From an uncultured Burkholderiales bacterium (GTDB lineage: Bacteria; Pseudomonadota; Gammaproteobacteria; Burkholderiales; Burkholderiaceae_C), in assembly GCA_903933115.1 (NCBI GenBank), contig CAIZIT010000092.1, positions 1 to 64,000 on the forward strand: 64,000 nt of DNA, in the 5' to 3' direction. Positions 61,719 through 64,000 of this stretch are shown here, in pieces. Each line of letters starts with the position of its first letter. The first letter of the stretch is position 1. The notes beneath the pieces were generated by a model. The model was not told the origin of the DNA, made no database searches, and saw only the letters and a program-made list of their open reading frames with translations. Position numbers and translations under genes: made by a program.

Positions 61719-62069
61719 ATGGGTTTGAGTACACACGTTTTGGATACGATGCACGGTAAGCCCGCAGCCGGCATGGGCGTTGCTTTACTGAAAAAGCAAG
61801 GCGAGGTCTACCAGCTCATGAAAACACTGGTTTTGAACCAAGATGGAAGAGCCGATGCACCCTTGATCGAGAACCAGGATTTGAGTGTGGGTCAATATCG
61901 CTTGAGTTTTTCTGCAGGAGAGTACTTTAGATCTAAGGTGAGTGGTTTGGCAGAACCTTTGTTTTTGGATGTGGTCCATTTGGACTTTGGGGTATCCAAT
62001 ACAAAAGAGCATTATCATGTCCCCTTGCTGGTGAGTCCTTGGAGTTACTCCACCTACAGGGGCTCATAG
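61719..62069 (+). CDS. hiuH: 5-hydroxyisourate hydrolase
   Basis: This 116-aa transthyretin-like enzyme has the active-site histidine in THVLDT, an arginine in QDGRADAPL, HYHVPLLVSPWSYSTYRG and the diagnostic C-terminal YRGS. It turns 5-hydroxyisourate into OHCU, the substrate of UraD. It is divergent from puuE and lies ahead of xdhA; no uricase gene is visible up to the right edge. Confidence 0.96.
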   Translation: MGLSTHVLDTMHGKPAAGMGVALLKKQGEVYQLMKTLVLNQDGRADAPLIENQDLSVGQYRLSFSAGEYFRSKVSGLAEPLFLDVVHLDFGVSNTKEHYHVPLLVSPWSYSTYRGS

Positions 62070-62128
62070 GGCGAGGGTTTGAGGCCTGAGCGCTTGATTT
62101 TTATTAATGTTTTATTGAGTTTTTTATC

Positions 62129-63607
62129 ATGTCTGAAGTTACAAATACAGTACGATTTGTTCTTGATGGTCAAATCGTTGAAGTCAAGGGCGAGAGAAGA
62201 ACCACCACGGTTTTGGATTACTTGCGAGAAGATTTACGCCGCACCGGCACCAAAGAAGGGTGTGCTGAGGGCGATTGTGGTGCATGTGTGGTGATGGTGG
62301 GTGAGCTCAATGAAGCCCAAACCGGTGTGGATTATGTGACCGTGAACAGCTGCTTGCAGCTCTTGCCTACCTTGGACGGCAAGTCCATCAAGACGGTCGA
62401 GAGCCTCAAAGCCCGTGGACAAATGCATCCCATTCAAGAGGCCATGCGGGACTGCCACGCTTCACAATGTGGATTTTGCACGCCAGGTATTGTCATGAGT
62501 TTGGTCAACATGACCCAAACCAATGCCCAGCCCACCCGTCAAGACATCACCGACGCTTTGAGTGGGAATTTGTGCCGTTGTACGGGCTACAAGCCCATCA
62601 TTGACGCCACCCAAAAGGCCTGTGCTCGCCAAGGCACCTTGCATTTGGATGACCAAGCCGATGTACAGTTGCTCCAAGAAATCAAAAGAGCAGACCAGCC
62701 CACTTTGAGTCTTGAAGGAGAGATCATTGTCCAGCCCGTGGTGAGGACCAAAAAGGGCAACGAGTTCGTCTCCCCCTCTAGCGTGGCTGAGGTGGCTGAG
62801 TATTTGATCAAGCACCCGAACACGACGCTTTTGGCCGGCAGTTCTGAGGTGGGCTTACAAGTCAATAAAGAGTTCCGTAGACCCGATCACATTTTGTATT
62901 TGGGTCATGTGAAGGAGTTGAAGGAGGTGCAAACCACGCCGGCCATGTGGCGAGTGGGTGCGGTGGTCTCTTTGGAAGAGGTGATGCATTTGGTCAAAGC
63001 CGAGTTGCCTGATTTTGCAGAAGTGCTTCGTCGCTTTGGTTCTCCACCGATTCGCTTCACAGCCACCCTGGCCGGTAACATCGCCAACGGTTCCCCCATT
63101 GGAGACAGCATGCCTTGTTTGATGGCTTTGGGGGCTCAGTTGATTTTGCGCTTGGGCAACAAAACCAGAAGAGTCGCACTGGATGCTTTTTACACAGGCC
63201 TCAAAAAGAACGTCATGCAAGCGTCTGAGTTCATCGAAGCCATTGAAATACCTCGTCCACAAGTTGGACAAGTGTTTTCAGCGCACAAGGTCAGCAAAAG
63301 GTTTGAGCAAGACATTTCTGCCACATGTGGCGCCATGTCATATGTCCTGAAAAACGATCGATTGAGTCAAGTTCGCTTGGCCTTCAATGGATTGTCCCCT
63401 TCTCCTGCCAGGGCCTTGGCCATTGAGAAAATTCTCGAAGGTCAACGAATCGAAGACGTCAAGGCCGAAGAGATAGATCAAGCCATTGCACAAAGCTATA
63501 CCGCACGGGACGGACTTCGTGCGACTTGGGCCTATCGCTCATTGGTGGCCAGAAACTTAGTTTTGAAATTTATCCATGCCCACTTGTCGGAGGTGACCGC
63601 AGCATGA
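62129..63607 (+). CDS. xdhA: Xanthine dehydrogenase small subunit XdhA
   Basis: This 492-aa subunit has an N-terminal plant-type [2Fe-2S] domain (EGCAEGDCGACVV), a second [2Fe-2S] domain (CGFCTPGIVMSL and GNLCRCTGYKPI) and a C-terminal FAD domain (LLAGSSEVGLQVNKEFR and TLAGNIANGSPIGD). It passes electrons from the molybdenum subunit to NAD. The gene overlaps xdhB by ATGA. Confidence 0.96.
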   Translation: MSEVTNTVRFVLDGQIVEVKGERRTTTVLDYLREDLRRTGTKEGCAEGDCGACVVMVGELNEAQTGVDYVTVNSCLQLLPTLDGKSIKTVESLKARGQMHPIQEAMRDCHASQCGFCTPGIVMSLVNMTQTNAQPTRQDITDALSGNLCRCTGYKPIIDATQKACARQGTLHLDDQADVQLLQEIKRADQPTLSLEGEIIVQPVVRTKKGNEFVSPSSVAEVAEYLIKHPNTTLLAGSSEVGLQVNKEFRRPDHILYLGHVKELKEVQTTPAMWRVGAVVSLEEVMHLVKAELPDFAEVLRRFGSPPIRFTATLAGNIANGSPIGDSMPCLMALGAQLILRLGNKTRRVALDAFYTGLKKNVMQASEFIEAIEIPRPQVGQVFSAHKVSKRFEQDISATCGAMSYVLKNDRLSQVRLAFNGLSPSPARALAIEKILEGQRIEDVKAEEIDQAIAQSYTARDGLRATWAYRSLVARNLVLKFIHAHLSEVTAA

Positions 63608-64000
63608 ACGCACCAGAAAAAATTAAAGATCTCATCACCGCTGGCGAGCAAGGTCGCGAGTTGACCCACGAGTCGGCACATTTGCACGTGACTGGGCAGG
63701 CCATCTATACGGATGATATTGCAGAGGTGGCTGGCACCGTCTATGCCGCTTTGGTGCTCTCTCCAGTTGCCCATGGTGAGCTCATTGGGGAGGGGGTCGA
63801 CAAAGAGCAGTTGCTCAAGCAGCACGGTGTGATTGCGGTCTACACCGCCAAAGACATTCCTGGTGAAAACAATTGCGGCCCGATCGTTCATGACGATCCT
63901 TTCTTGGCCGATGGCATCGTTCAGTTTGTGGGTCAACCTGTTGCGGTGGTCGTGGCACGGGAGATGATTTATGCAAGAGAGGCGGCCAAAGGCGCCAAAG
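63604..64000 (+). CDS. xdhB: Xanthine dehydrogenase molybdenum-binding subunit XdhB (5' part)
   Basis: The first 132 codons are visible before the window ends. They show the start of the molybdopterin subunit: HESAHLHVTGQAIYTDDI, AVYTAKDIPGENNCGPIVHD and VGQPVAVVVAREM. The start codon overlaps the xdhA stop (ATGA). It oxidises hypoxanthine and xanthine to urate. Confidence 0.95.
   Translation, partial: MNAPEKIKDLITAGEQGRELTHESAHLHVTGQAIYTDDIAEVAGTVYAALVLSPVAHGELIGEGVDKEQLLKQHGVIAVYTAKDIPGENNCGPIVHDDPFLADGIVQFVGQPVAVVVAREMIYAREAAKGAK

Noticed and set aside
1-64000. CRISPR array or insertion sequence
   Set aside because: I saw no regularly spaced short repeats and no transposase-like protein anywhere in the window.

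Overview
The window reads as one chromosomal segment of a betaproteobacterium, most likely order Burkholderiales and probably Comamonadaceae or a close relative. Supporting this are the gene repertoire (urt/ure block, UraD-allantoate hydrolase fusion, cbb3 oxidase block with CcoG and an Fnr), moderate GC and frequent TTG starts. I do not name a genus. Coding density is high and most genes are intact; the left 2.3 kb is the only clearly mobile-looking part.

Layout. 1-2300: a small accessory patch with a partial antitoxin gene, a higBA toxin-antitoxin pair and a Fic gene that has lost its 5' end, set between two ~112-bp direct repeats that each carry a terminator. 2900-4050: an outer-membrane porin. 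4284-9041: a BMP-type nucleoside/purine ABC importer. 9272-9622: a lone Hpt protein. 9629-19583: two divergent operons encoding circularly permuted ATP-grasp proteins, alpha-E proteins and transglutaminase-like proteins, in both split and fused form. 19604-30726: urease (ureABCEFG and a separate ureD) around the urea importer urtABCDE. 30863-34869: panB and a TRAP transporter. 35083-37287: feoAB with a Fur box. 37286-47396: Fnr, the cbb3 oxidase genes ccoNOQP-G-H and ccoIS, and a universal stress protein, with two perfect FNR boxes. 47518-54242: selD, an rsuA-type pseudouridine synthase, a beta-propeller protein, a polysaccharide deacetylase, a sterol-desaturase-like protein and an MFS transporter. 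54324-57106: a second ABC importer (NMT1/SsuA type). 57318-64000: purine ring breakdown (M20 hydrolase, UraD-allantoate amidohydrolase fusion, PuuE allantoinase, HIU hydrolase, xanthine dehydrogenase).

The theme is nitrogen scavenging. Purine importer, xanthine dehydrogenase, HiuH, UraD, PuuE and allantoate hydrolase would release urea and ammonia, and the Urt importer and urease would complete the route. Sigma-54 (-24/-12) promoter matches with exact GG-N10-GC spacing, several with NtrC-like TGCACC-N5-GGTGCA palindromes, lie upstream of the porin, ureA, urtA, the NMT1-type importer and, unexpectedly, both divergent ATP-grasp/alpha-E/transglutaminase operons. That last cluster has no established function. 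Its predicted nitrogen control is the most interesting observation here, because it suggests that the proposed peptide-ligase/peptidase system builds or recycles a nitrogen-containing compound.

All assignments are from reading the sequence and remembered family features; no database search was run.
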